Positions 27,205 to 35,675 of a stretch of 64,000 nucleotides of DNA are shown in pieces (position 1 is the first letter of the stretch; each line of letters begins with the position of its first letter). The notes below the pieces were generated by a model that worked only from the letters and a program-made list of their open reading frames with translations, was not told where the DNA came from and made no database searches. The translations under genes were made by a program, and so were the position numbers. Source of the stretch: Clostridia bacterium (GTDB lineage: Bacteria > Bacillota > Clostridia > Lachnospirales > Lachnospiraceae); assembly GCA_910575625.1 (NCBI GenBank), contig CAJTFD010000015.1, positions 1 through 64,000 of the forward strand. The letters are read 5' to 3'.

Positions 27205-27438
27205 CTATTCGACAACGCTAATGCTATACACATTAGTAATTTGTGCAGGATATGATCCTGCAATCGAACCGTCATATTCAATCTCAAGAACATCTCCGAC
27301 TTCCGGTTCCGGCGAAGGATCCATATTTGTCATGGGAACTGTTATCTGGTTTGCGCTGTTCAATTCTGTGCTTCCGGCAACAGGCTCAACCAGATAATAT
27401 CCATCATGTATCTCTAATCTCATTCGCAGTGTCTTCAT
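27205..27438 (-). pseudogene. C-terminal fragment of a DUF3221-like lipoprotein
   Basis: The frame encodes GYYLVEPVAGSTELNSANQI followed by MDPSPEPEVGDVLEIEYDG and SYPAQITNVYSISV, which resembles the C-terminal beta-barrel of small clostridial lipoproteins with a DUF3221-like domain. The lipobox and N-terminal half are absent; the upstream sequence belongs to an ABC transporter fragment in another frame. The short open frame starts with an accidental ATG. Confidence 0.6.
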
Positions 27439-27469
27439 CCAGATTTCCTGTCGGCTCGTCTGCCAGCAG
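27404..27469 (-). pseudogene. ABC-transporter ATPase fragment (Walker B and D-loop)
   Basis: In a frame different from the overlapping fragment, the minus strand reads LLADEPTGNLDEDTANEI and then stops. This is the Walker B/D-loop signature of LolD/MacB-type ATPases. Nothing else of the gene is present. A deletion probably joined an ATPase gene to the lipoprotein fragment. Confidence 0.65.
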
Positions 27470-27520
27470 GTTGTATGTATATACTATCTTTAAGTTATGT
27501 AATCCCCCTGGATATTATAA

Positions 27521-27549
27521 TTGCCTGAAAAGCAAATATGTGCTATACT
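27521..27549 (+). promoter_or_regulatory. Promoter of the small toxin gene
   Basis: TTGCCT (27521-27526), a 17-base spacer and TATACT (27544-27549) on the plus strand. Transcription would start near 27556 and enter a long hairpin before the toxin frame. Confidence 0.7.
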
Positions 27550-27583
27550 CCATCCATGGGAAACCATAGAGCCAAAGGCGGCT

Positions 27584-27644
27584 TTGCCCCTCTTGTATTT
27601 TGCGGAGGGTTCAAGTAGCCCTCCGCAAAATACAAGAGGGGCGA
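27584..27644 (+). promoter_or_regulatory. Long perfect hairpin sequestering the toxin ribosome binding site
   Basis: The arms CCCCTCTTGTATTTTGCGGA-GGG (27587-27609) and their exact complement (27619-27641) pair over 23 bases with a nine-base loop; GC and GU pairs extend the stem by up to three more. The 3' arm contains AAGAGGGG, the only candidate ribosome binding site for the ATG at 27649. In the full-length RNA the site is therefore masked. This fits type I toxin messages, which need processing or slow folding before translation. Confidence 0.7.
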
Positions 27645-27648
27645 TGCA

Positions 27649-27741
27649 ATGATTACATATCAGGACTTGATCCAGATCGGTTCATTCATTGTTGCCCTTG
27701 TGGGTCTGATCTACCAGATCTTTAAGGACAAAAGAAAATAG
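27649..27741 (+). CDS. Holin-like small hydrophobic toxin (type I system)
   Basis: 30 residues: MITYQDLIQIGSFIVALVGL followed by IYQIFKDKRK. It has a short polar start, one membrane helix (residues 9-25) and a basic tail, the typical pattern of the putative holin-like toxins of Firmicutes. The promoter at 27521, the masking hairpin and a divergent antisense RNA that overlaps its 3' end together make a type I toxin-antitoxin locus. It probably depolarises the membrane when expressed. The frame is intact although the surroundings are decayed. Confidence 0.78.
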   Translation: MITYQDLIQIGSFIVALVGLIYQIFKDKRK

Positions 27742-27834
27742 CCGCCACTATTCACAGTAGTGACGGCTGACGCTATAAGCGTTAAGTAATAACCATTTGT
27801 GGGTAGAGCCGCTTCTATGGCTTTCCCTCTTTCT
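27730..27834 (-). ncRNA. Antisense RNA antitoxin opposite the toxin 3' end
   Basis: A minus-strand promoter, TTGAAT (27869-27864), 17 bases, TATATT (27846-27841), would start an RNA near 27834. It ends at a hairpin AGCCGTCACTA/TAGTGGCGGCT (27768-27740) followed by ATTTTCTTTT inside the toxin frame. The RNA of about 100 bases therefore overlaps the last codons and 3' region of the toxin message, as in the txpA/RatA type. It contains no ORF of interest. Confidence 0.68.
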
Positions 27835-27840
27835 GTCTAT

Positions 27841-27869
27841 AATATAGCACATCTGACAGCAGGATTCAA
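27841..27869 (-). promoter_or_regulatory. Promoter of the antisense RNA
   Basis: TTGAAT (27869-27864), a spacer of 17 and TATATT (27846-27841) on the minus strand, pointing at the toxin gene. Confidence 0.68.
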
Positions 27870-28463
27870 GTGACAATATACGTTTATTGTAACGGGATGG
27901 CAAAAACTATCTGCCTGCTGCACTCTTGCTTTGCTTATCATGTGATCCCCCTGGATCTCCGTTACCCAAACAATACAGAGCCGCCCTTACAGGAAGTTGC
28001 AGCATCTCTGGCCAGTACCCGGGATTCTCCGGGAGCAGATCTGAACTTGGAGAATAGTATTGGTGGCTATCCTGCTGCTAGACACCACTATATAGTTGTC
28101 ACTGGGAGCGATTTGTGTTCAGGAGCAGGAGATTTCCCGCACCCTTGCTCCATAATTCTTGATAAACGATATAGTCATGAATGATATTGGATAATCCCAG
28201 TAATATCAATAGGTTAAAAGGATCATCACAGATAGAAATAAAATGTGATAAAACCTATGTCTATGTACAAGATATACAAAAACGCCACTCAAGATTGTTT
28301 TTGATCCGCGTCTTATTTTGTATACTTTGCCCAAACTCCATATACGGAAGGGAAACTTCGCAAACACTTATGAGTAATATTACTCCTGCGGTTAAATATC
28401 GTATCGATGGATTCATCTACAAGACGGAAGAATGAGGTATTGTGGCAGTAGGTGTATAGATGA
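27870..28463. other. Non-coding or decayed stretch
   Basis: Two open frames (27870-28184 and 28181-28435, plus strand) lack ribosome binding sites and recognisable domains. The second, AT-rich, has a coding-like piece (SSQIEIKCDKTYVYVQDIQK and later VKYRIDGFIYKTEE) that suggests a frameshifted relic. No RNA structure was recognised. I see no intact gene. Confidence 0.4.
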
Positions 28464-28501
28464 TAAAAAAGAACCCGCTAGTCATATTCCCAACGAGTTC
28501 T
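28464..28501 (-). terminator. Terminator downstream of the DUF6147-like gene
   Basis: On the minus strand, AGAACTCGTT and AGCGGGTTCT (with wobble pairs) form a ten-pair stem followed by TTTTTT. It lies about 200 bases after the stop of the next upstream minus-strand gene. The gap 28502-28708 holds nothing I can identify. Confidence 0.7.
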
Positions 28502-28708
28502 CTATATTTACAAAAATCCTGGATTCTTTTGATTCTGTCATGTCACAAACAGCGTAAATGATTTTTTATTCGCTACAAGATAAATCATCTTAGTTTTCTG
28601 CATATTATGTACTTTAGAAAATTACAATTACTTATATGACCGTCCAGATAGCTTGCCATTAAAGGATAAACCTTTTTTTATACTATACCAAAAGCAAACG
28701 TTCAATGC

Positions 28709-29185
28709 CTAGCCAACATAAATTCCGTCCGTCGTTGTCACAACACTCTCGCCATCATTACCCATTATCGCAACATGACCGCCACGTAGACGATACCAAT
28801 ATCCGGGTTGCACAATCACTTCTAAAGTCTCCGCATGCGAACTTTCATTTTCTCCCGCAAATTTCCAATATCGATGCGTGGCGTAATGAATCCCATCCGT
28901 ACTCTGCTCCAGATAAAGAGCAACTCCTACCCTATCACAAACTCTGTGACAAGCTGTGATGCCAGTCATCAGAACCCTTGTGGAACTAACTTTCGACAAC
29001 GTTACAGACCCAAAATTCAGATAATTACCCCTGGTCAGTACATGATTTGTATCCGACACTTCTACTACATCTTCATCAAGATAATTGACTGCCCCATACA
29101 CTGATACATTAAGTGAAAATGCAGTAACCACAACCATAATCACCAAAAAAAACGACAGTATTTTTTTATAAAATATATGCCCCAT
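28709..29185 (-). CDS. Secreted DUF6147-like protein
   Basis: 158 residues. A signal peptide (MGHIFYKKILSFFLVIMVVV, cleavage probably after VYGA) leads a beta-rich domain. SVTLSKVSSTRVLMTGITAC, HRVCDRVGVALYLEQ and PGYWYRLRGGHVAI show the cysteine pair, the hydrophobic strand and the YYYRVRG-type motif of the DUF6147 family found in Lachnospiraceae. GAGGAG is six bases before the ATG. It lies downstream of a sigma-like/anti-sigma-like pair on the same strand and may be their target or partner. Function unknown. Confidence 0.7.
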   Translation of the reverse strand: MGHIFYKKILSFFLVIMVVVTAFSLNVSVYGAVNYLDEDVVEVSDTNHVLTRGNYLNFGSVTLSKVSSTRVLMTGITACHRVCDRVGVALYLEQSTDGIHYATHRYWKFAGENESSHAETLEVIVQPGYWYRLRGGHVAIMGNDGESVVTTTDGIYVG

Positions 29186-29254
29186 TGTTTCTCCTCTTTC
29201 TATCTCACTTACGCTCTATAAAATAATACGACAGAAGAATATAAACATAACGCG

Positions 29255-30046
29255 TCAATAATAAATATTTTCTACAATATCTATAAACTCTTTTTCCTCA
29301 ATTTTCCCACTCAACTGATAATATCCATTTTCATATTCCCATTGGGCTGCATAAGTAGATTCAAAATCTGTTGTATCTTTTATCTCTTGTATCGGAATCG
29401 TGAGGAGTCCTTCCATGACATCCACATCTTTTATTTTTTCGCCATGTACAACTACACCTGATGTTTCTCCTCGGTTCTTATTAACCATCCACAAAGTTAA
29501 GAATATATCATCATATGGATATTTAATAATGACCATCGCCTCTTTATGCAGAATCTCATATTTAAAAGAATCTTCTGCACTTGAATCATAGACGAGAACT
29601 GGAACAGGGATACCTATCTGTTCCTCAATCTCCCGATAAGCTGCCCTCTCTTTTTCTTCGCTCTCCATGTTTTTCTGCTCCTCGTCACTCCTTACACGCA
29701 CGACCACCTCATCCCCCATCAGATACCGTATCCTATCCCCCAGATAAGTCCTATTCGCCTCACTGGTCATACTCGCCAGGAAAATCCCCACCACCGTCAC
29801 GACCGAGACAACAGCCACTCTCTCCACCCGATACCACCGCTTCTTTTTCTCCCGCTGGATCTTCTCCTTTTCTTCCTCACGTTCCCGGATCCTTTCCTGG
29901 ATACGTTGATACAACATTTCACTGTTGATCCTATCCGAATCAAAGGACCCATCGTCACTGAGATCATCCTCGATCTCCTGTATCTTGCGGTCATACTCTG
30001 CCCGCAGCCGCTTATCCAGCTCATCAAATTTATCTCTCTTTCCCAT
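29255..30046 (-). CDS. Probable membrane-bound anti-sigma factor
   Basis: About 263 residues from ATG 30046, which overlaps the end of the sigma-like gene by 17 bases. The N-terminal cytoplasmic part is highly charged (DELDKRLRAEYDRKIQEIED, RIREREEEKEKIQREKKK). One membrane helix follows (VAVVSVVTVVGIFLASM, about 77-93), then an extracytoplasmic region ending in a DUF4367-like strand pattern (AQWEYENGYYQLSGKIEEKE). The topology and coupling to an ECF-like gene are those of anti-sigma factors, but no zinc-binding HxxxCxxC motif is present. The assignment rests on context. Confidence 0.65.
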   Translation of the reverse strand: MGKRDKFDELDKRLRAEYDRKIQEIEDDLSDDGSFDSDRINSEMLYQRIQERIREREEEKEKIQREKKKRWYRVERVAVVSVVTVVGIFLASMTSEANRTYLGDRIRYLMGDEVVVRVRSDEEQKNMESEEKERAAYREIEEQIGIPVPVLVYDSSAEDSFKYEILHKEAMVIIKYPYDDIFLTLWMVNKNRGETSGVVVHGEKIKDVDVMEGLLTIPIQEIKDTTDFESTYAAQWEYENGYYQLSGKIEEKEFIDIVENIYY

Positions 30047-30332
30047 TCGAACCCCATCTCTTATCTTTGCGTTCCACTTTGTATTCAACGATCAATCCCT
30101 GTTCCCTTTTTTTGGAGAACTTTTTCAAGGAGCGGACAGCTTTCTTCCGCGCTCTCTCCAACAGCCATCCTTTTACGCGCCACTCGGCCAGATTTTCCAT
30201 CTCATAGAACTCAACGAAGACTTCTGCACAGATATCCTCCGCAAGACCATAATCCTGCAATATATCAAATGCCACATGCAGCACCTGTTCATGATGATCA
30301 TCATACACCTGTTTAAGGCTTTCCCAATTCAT
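30030..30332 (-). CDS. Short ECF-sigma-like protein, region 2 only
   Basis: 100 residues. YDDHHEQVLHVAFDILQDYG followed by LAEDICAEVFVEFYE corresponds to regions 2.1-2.2 of ECF sigma factors, and WRVKGWLLERARKKAVRSL resembles region 2.3-2.4. Region 4, which binds the -35 element, is missing; the sequence ends in a basic tail. It might be a naturally short regulator that works with its membrane partner, or a truncated sigma factor. GGGGAAGG lies just before the ATG. 30333-30482 contains no other gene. Confidence 0.65.
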   Translation of the reverse strand: MNWESLKQVYDDHHEQVLHVAFDILQDYGLAEDICAEVFVEFYEMENLAEWRVKGWLLERARKKAVRSLKKFSKKREQGLIVEYKVERKDKRWGSNGKER

Positions 30333-30482
30333 CCTTCCCCACCTTCTTTTTATGTATACCCTCCGGGCATCCCTTTATGGCTATCCAGCCATTTCATAAG
30401 GTATAACTGATTATCCAGTATTTAGCACATTTTGTCAATAGAAGGCAAATGAAAAGAGAAAAGATATCCCCGTGAAAAACTT

Positions 30483-30511
30483 TTGACAAATCTCCCCACC
30501 TTCCTTATACT
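30483..30511 (+). promoter_or_regulatory. trpB2 promoter
   Basis: TTGACA (30483-30488), 17 bases, TATACT (30506-30511). Start near 30518 gives a 5' leader of about 57 bases, too short for a T-box. So this gene does not appear to share the control of the trp operon. Confidence 0.85.
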
Positions 30512-30574
30512 ATATCTGTAATGGATAGGCAAAATGATCTGATCAACCTGAATACGATCCAAGAAAGGAATACA

Positions 30575-31957
30575 ATGACCATGAGAAAAATACCTCACAG
30601 GATTTATCTAAACGAAGACCAGATGCCCACACAATGGTATAATCTGCGGGCGGACATGAAAGAGCTGCCCGACCCGCTCATAAATCCCGCCACCAAAAAA
30701 CCCGCCACGGAGGAGGATCTCTACCCGGTCTTTTGTAAAGAACTGGCCCACCAGGAGATGGACAGCAAGACCCGCTACATCCCGATCCCGGAAGAGATCC
30801 TGGAATTTTACCGGATGTACCGCCCCTCGCCCCTGATCCGCGCCTACAACCTGGAGAAGATGCTGGACACCCCGGCCAAGATCTACTACAAATTCGAGGG
30901 CAACAACACCTCCGGCAGCCACAAGCTCAACTCCGCCGTGGCCCAGGCTTACTACGCCAAAGAACAGGGTTTAAAAGGCGTGACCACCGAGACCGGAGCC
31001 GGACAGTGGGGGACTGCACTGGCGGAAGCCTGCTCCTTCTTCCACCTGCCCCTGACTGTGTACATGGTAAAATGTTCCTACGAACAGAAGCCCTTCCGCA
31101 AATCAGTCATCCAGACTTTTGACGCGGACATCATCCCCAGTCCCAGCGACACCACCCAGGTGGGCCGCAAGATCCTGGCAGAGAACCCGGGCACCACAGG
31201 GAGCCTTGGCTGCGCCATCTCCGAAGCCGTGGAAAAAGCCACAACCACCGACGGATACAAATACGTCCTCGGCTCTGTGCTCAACCAGGTCCTGCTGCAT
31301 CAGTCCATCATCGGGGAGGAGAGCCTGCTGGCCATGCAGATGATCGACGAATACCCGGATATCATCGTGGGCTGCGCCGGGGGCGGCTCCAACTTAGGCG
31401 GACTGATTGCGCCATTCATGCGGGATAAACTGACCGGAAAAACAAACCCAAGGATCATCGCCGTGGAACCGGCTTCCTGCCCGTCCCTGACCCGCGGGAA
31501 ATACGCCTACGATTTCTGCGATACCGGAAAAGTCACACCGCTGGCACGGATGTACACCCTGGGATGCGACTTCATCCCGTCCGCCAACCACGCCGGGGGC
31601 CTGCGCTACCACGGCATGTCCCCGATCCTGTCCAAACTGTACCACGACGGATACATGGAGGCCGTCTCCGCAGAACAGACGAAGATCTTCGAGACTGCCG
31701 TCGAATTTGCAAAACAGGAGACCATCCTCCCGGCGCCGGAATCTGCCCACGCCATCTATGGCGCCGTCCAGGAAGCGATCAAATGCAGGGAATCCGGGGA
31801 GGCCAAGACGATTCTCTTCGGGCTGACCGGAACCGGTTATTTTGACATGGTGGCTTACCAGTCGTATATGGATCACACCATGACTGATTACATCCCCACC
31901 GATGGAGAACTCGAGACCAGCTTCGCGAAACTGCCGAAGATCCCCGGGATCCAGTAG
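30575..31957 (+). CDS. trpB2: TrpB2-type tryptophan synthase beta chain
   Basis: 460 residues from ATG 30575 (AAGAAAGGAA upstream); the open frame to 30521 starts at the transcription start and is rejected. The fold-type II PLP enzyme signatures are present: NNTSGSHKLNSAVAQ with the Schiff-base lysine, ETGAGQWGTA, and CAGGGSNLGG. The long N-terminal region (PLINPATKKPATEEDLYPVF) and sequence differences from TrpB1 place it in the TrpB2 group. TrpB2 proteins use indole and serine but lack the TrpA interface, and are thought to salvage free indole. It is monocistronic, away from trpA. Confidence 0.93.
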   Translation: MTMRKIPHRIYLNEDQMPTQWYNLRADMKELPDPLINPATKKPATEEDLYPVFCKELAHQEMDSKTRYIPIPEEILEFYRMYRPSPLIRAYNLEKMLDTPAKIYYKFEGNNTSGSHKLNSAVAQAYYAKEQGLKGVTTETGAGQWGTALAEACSFFHLPLTVYMVKCSYEQKPFRKSVIQTFDADIIPSPSDTTQVGRKILAENPGTTGSLGCAISEAVEKATTTDGYKYVLGSVLNQVLLHQSIIGEESLLAMQMIDEYPDIIVGCAGGGSNLGGLIAPFMRDKLTGKTNPRIIAVEPASCPSLTRGKYAYDFCDTGKVTPLARMYTLGCDFIPSANHAGGLRYHGMSPILSKLYHDGYMEAVSAEQTKIFETAVEFAKQETILPAPESAHAIYGAVQEAIKCRESGEAKTILFGLTGTGYFDMVAYQSYMDHTMTDYIPTDGELETSFAKLPKIPGIQ

Positions 31958-31981
31958 ATATCAATATCACATCCGCAAAAC

Positions 31982-32017
31982 ACAGAACAGCATAGCTCCC
32001 GACTATGCTGTTCTGTC
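31982..32017. terminator. Bidirectional terminator between trpB2 and the permease gene
   Basis: A 14-pair perfect stem ACAGAACAGCATAG/CTATGCTGTTCTGT with a seven-base loop lies between the two convergent genes. The T-tail is weak (CATTTC). Confidence 0.7.
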
Positions 32018-32033
32018 ATTTCACCATATTTTA

Positions 32034-33227
32034 TCACGTATGCCTGAGCGCCTCGATCGGATGTTTTTTTGCCGCCTTATCCGCCGGATAGATCCCAAAC
32101 GCCAGACCGATGAGCGCCGAAGATCCCGCCGCGACCGCCAGCACACCTCCAGACAACTGAAATGTCCGGTCAGCCACAGCGGAGACCGCCTCTATGATCA
32201 TCCAGGACAGCCCCACACCGATCCCGCACCCGATCAGACTTATCAGCAGGGCCTCCATCATAAATTGGAGCATGATGCTCCCCCTGCTCGCCCCGATGGC
32301 CTTGCGGATGCCGATCTCCCTTGTCCGTTCCGTCACAGAGACCAGCATGATATTCATGATACCGATACCGCCCACCACTAAAGAGATCGCCGCGATGCCG
32401 CCCAGCAAAAGGGCAAACGTATTGTTGACGCTGCCCATGGTCTCCATCATGGCTGACTGGCTGACGATGGTGAATGCATCCTCATCCCGGGAAAATCTCT
32501 CCAGGAAAAATTCCGTCAGAGCCGCCTCCGCCCGGTCCGGATCCTCCTCGTCTGCGGCTTTCGCCGAAAAACTCGTGATCTCAGAAGCGCTATCGGCCAT
32601 ACGCATCAGGGTCGTATACGGGATATAGCCCTCCAGACGCTCCGAAGTATCCCCTGTCACACTCTCCTCCTCCGCCAATATACCCACGATGAGGAATCTC
32701 TGCCCATTTATGCCCAGCTCCTCCCCCACCGCCTGGGCCGTACCGAAAAATCCTTCTGCCGCCGCCTGCCCCAGCACGACCACCGAAGTATGGTTTTCCA
32801 CATCAAAAGTCTTTAAAAACCTTCCGCCAGCCAGCTCCAGCCCCTGGATCTCCTGGTAAGCCGCCGTTGTGCCATAGAGTGTCACACGTCCGCTGGTGCT
32901 CTGATACTCCCCCGTGGCGCTGGTCTGGCTCAAAGGCGCCGCCAGGGAGATATCCTCCAGGCTCTCCACCTGCTCCAGATCTTTTAACTTCAGGGGAACG
33001 CCTTTATCATCCGATATATTGACCGTCAAGAGGTCGTTGCCCATGTTGGCGATCTCATCCGTGACAGATGCGGAGGCCCCATTCACCAGGGAGACCAGCA
33101 CCACCAGCGAGACCACCCCGATAATGATCCCCAGCATGGTGAGAAAAGAGCGGAGTTTGTTGGACAAGATGGCATGCCCGGCCATCTTCACCGCTTGGAA
33201 AAATTGAAAAAAAATGATCCCACGCAT
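32034..33227 (-). CDS. MacB-like ABC transporter permease
   Basis: 397 residues. One N-terminal helix (SFLTMLGIIIGVVSLVVLVS), a large extracytoplasmic MacB_PCD domain (about 55-270), then three helices in the FtsX domain. The hallmark GGIGIMNIMLVSVTERTREI with the coupling-helix IGIRKAIGASRG is intact. Such permeases transmit ATPase motion to the periplasmic or extracellular side for peptide or macrolide export. It follows the adaptor gene by one base. No ATPase gene is present in the pair. Confidence 0.9.
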   Translation of the reverse strand: MRGIIFFQFFQAVKMAGHAILSNKLRSFLTMLGIIIGVVSLVVLVSLVNGASASVTDEIANMGNDLLTVNISDDKGVPLKLKDLEQVESLEDISLAAPLSQTSATGEYQSTSGRVTLYGTTAAYQEIQGLELAGGRFLKTFDVENHTSVVVLGQAAAEGFFGTAQAVGEELGINGQRFLIVGILAEEESVTGDTSERLEGYIPYTTLMRMADSASEITSFSAKAADEEDPDRAEAALTEFFLERFSRDEDAFTIVSQSAMMETMGSVNNTFALLLGGIAAISLVVGGIGIMNIMLVSVTERTREIGIRKAIGASRGSIMLQFMMEALLISLIGCGIGVGLSWMIIEAVSAVADRTFQLSGGVLAVAAGSSALIGLAFGIYPADKAAKKHPIEALRHT

Positions 33228-33228
33228 G

Positions 33229-35427
33229 TCACTGTCCTCCCGATCCGCCCATGTGCCCGGCGGCTGGCGCCCCGTCCGGCCTCCCGCCGCCTGGCATATC
33301 GCCTCCCGGCTGTCCGCCGCCGTTCATATCAAACTGGAACATCCCTTCCTGCTGATCTTTCTGGGAGTCGCCTTGTGACGGCTGGCTCTCGATCTTCTGG
33401 TAATAGACGGTATCGCCCTCTGCCAGTCCGCTTGTGATCTCCACTTTTTCCCCGTCGGACATCCCGGTCTCCACCTGCGTCTCCCCGGATAAAACGCCGC
33501 TGGCGGCATCATACTGGGTATAGACAAAGACCTGGGGGCCTCTCTCCTGGACGGCATCCGCCGGGACCACCACCACATCCTCTTTTTTCTCCGTGACAAT
33601 GGTGGCCGAAGCGCTCATACCCACACGCATCAGATCATCTTTTGGCACAGTGACCTCCACCGTATATTTGGCTGAGCCGTCACTGCCTGAGGTGCTGTCG
33701 GAAACTTCCGTGACTTCCCCGGTAAATATCTTCCCCTCCGCGGCATCCATCGTGATCTGCACCTCCTGCCCCTCTTCCACAGACAGGATATCCAGCTCGT
33801 CGATGTCCACGGAAAGGAGCATATGATCCTGGACAGCGATCGTAAATCCCGTCACCTGTTCCTGCAGCCCCTGGATATCCGGCATGGTGAAGGGATCCTC
33901 CGCATCATTCCCCGACACTGCCTGGGTCAGGACTTCCGCTGTCGTCTGCGCCTGGGATACTCCTGTGCTCTGCTGCACGGTCTCGGTCTGTATTGTATCC
34001 AGACCCGTATCCAGACCCGTACCCTGGCCTGTGACCTGCTGTGCACCTGTGATCTGCTGCGCCTCCTCGTCCACCTCATTCTGCTGATTTACCTGCCCTC
34101 CGTCCCCGGCATCCTGCTTATGTCCCTGTCCTTCATTTTCTCCCTGTCCTTTTTGTCCCTGTCCATCTTCACTCGTCTGGTCATCCGCAGCATCCTGTTC
34201 CCTCTCGCCGCCATCGCCTGTCTGTCCCAGGCTTCCGTCCTGGTTGGCTGAGATATCCGCCTCTCTCTCATCTGGCAGCTCCGCAGGCTGCGTAAGCCCC
34301 GTGCTCAGCTTCATCATACATCCCATGCTGCGGCTGCTCTGGGCCGTCCACCCTGAAAATGCCATCCCCACAGCCGGTATGGAGGAAGGATTTTCCTCTG
34401 TGGCCGTACTCCCGGAAGAAGAGACGGCTGTCGTACTCCCCTCGGTAAGCGTCACACTCTCGATCACGCCGTCCACAGGCGCTGTGACTGCACAGCCGTC
34501 TGCCAACGACAACAGCTCTTTTAATTTCTCTTTATAAACAGTCCGTACCGCAAGGAGTTCCTGGTATTCAGCGGAAACAGATACATCCGCAAGAGTGAGC
34601 AGCTCTTCCCCTGCCTCCACCCACTGGTTTTCCGCCACATGGACCACGGACACCTGTCCCGATGTACCTGTGACCTCCAGCGGCTGGTGGATGCAGAGAG
34701 TCCCCGTTCCCAGAAGCTGCCCATTTCCATCCGTCACCGTCACCGTATCTCCAAAAACTGTGCCGTCATCTGTCAGGGTCACGGTCACCTTACCTGCCGC
34801 ACAGCTCTCCACAGTCCCGCTGACCATCGTCCCGGCAGAGAGCGTCACCGACACAGCCGCTCCCGCAGATGTATCTGCCTCTGTCTCCACCTGGACAGCC
34901 ATCTTCCCATCCAGGGACAATACTAAGAGAGCCCCCTCCTCGACCATCACGTCTGCTACCTCGTCTTTGGCCGCTGCGTAGATCTTCTTGATACGCCCTC
35001 CCACTTTGCTGGTCACATACTGGGACTCTGTCTCTCCTGTCTTCTCGTTGATCTGCTCATCCAGCTCTGAGATGACACTCTGCATCTGCGCGATCGTCGC
35101 TGTGAGAGCCGTCTCATCCACCAGAGCCAGCACGTCCCCGGCCCGCACCGTATCTCCGGCTTCCACAGCTACCGTTTCAATGGACAGACCCGTCGCCACC
35201 TGGATCTTTTGTGCTTCCGCATTTTCCAGATGACCGCTCCCCACGATCGTTGTGGAGAGCGTGCCTCTGCCGGCATTCACGCTCAACGCCTGCGCCGGGA
35301 CGGCCGCTCCTGTCTTCTTTGCATGCAGTAAAAAATAGATACCCCCTGCGGCCAAAAAGATCGCCAGCATACCTGCCCCCGCCAAGATCAGCCGGGTCCG
35401 CCTCCCCTTGCCATTCCTTTTTCCCAT
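33229..35427 (-). CDS. HlyD/MacA-like efflux adaptor with long low-complexity insert
   Basis: About 732 residues, nearly twice the usual length. An N-terminal anchor (LILAGAGMLAIFLAAGGIYF) is followed by a biotinyl-lipoyl-like half (GDTVRAGDVLALVDE), a coiled-coil segment and a beta-barrel region (VEVTVPKDDLMRVGMSAS, VVVPADAVQERG). The region of about residues 380-510 is disordered: rich in Gln, Gly, Asp and Glu, with repeats such as GQGQKGQGENEGQGHKQ and TGLDTGLDT. The C-terminus is also Gly/Pro/Gln-rich. GGGGGA lies five bases before ATG 35427. It works with the downstream permease. Confidence 0.88.
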   Translation of the reverse strand: MGKRNGKGRRTRLILAGAGMLAIFLAAGGIYFLLHAKKTGAAVPAQALSVNAGRGTLSTTIVGSGHLENAEAQKIQVATGLSIETVAVEAGDTVRAGDVLALVDETALTATIAQMQSVISELDEQINEKTGETESQYVTSKVGGRIKKIYAAAKDEVADVMVEEGALLVLSLDGKMAVQVETEADTSAGAAVSVTLSAGTMVSGTVESCAAGKVTVTLTDDGTVFGDTVTVTDGNGQLLGTGTLCIHQPLEVTGTSGQVSVVHVAENQWVEAGEELLTLADVSVSAEYQELLAVRTVYKEKLKELLSLADGCAVTAPVDGVIESVTLTEGSTTAVSSSGSTATEENPSSIPAVGMAFSGWTAQSSRSMGCMMKLSTGLTQPAELPDEREADISANQDGSLGQTGDGGEREQDAADDQTSEDGQGQKGQGENEGQGHKQDAGDGGQVNQQNEVDEEAQQITGAQQVTGQGTGLDTGLDTIQTETVQQSTGVSQAQTTAEVLTQAVSGNDAEDPFTMPDIQGLQEQVTGFTIAVQDHMLLSVDIDELDILSVEEGQEVQITMDAAEGKIFTGEVTEVSDSTSGSDGSAKYTVEVTVPKDDLMRVGMSASATIVTEKKEDVVVVPADAVQERGPQVFVYTQYDAASGVLSGETQVETGMSDGEKVEITSGLAEGDTVYYQKIESQPSQGDSQKDQQEGMFQFDMNGGGQPGGDMPGGGRPDGAPAAGHMGGSGGQ

Positions 35428-35675
35428 CACGATCCCCCATACTTTCCGTTTTATATCTGTATCGTACTGGATAATATTAAAAGAAAAGTATGCCTAAATT
35501 GTGATGAAAAGCCGATCATTTTGTGATCTGAGATGATCTCCCAACTGGACCGTTACTGGCTAAAACCGACAGGCCCTGTCCACGCCTTCCACACCGAGCT
35601 TCATCACTCCTTGGGATCCCAAAAAAATCTTTAAGGAGCTGACCCAACAAGGTGTCGTTGCTGACGGCAGCTTTT

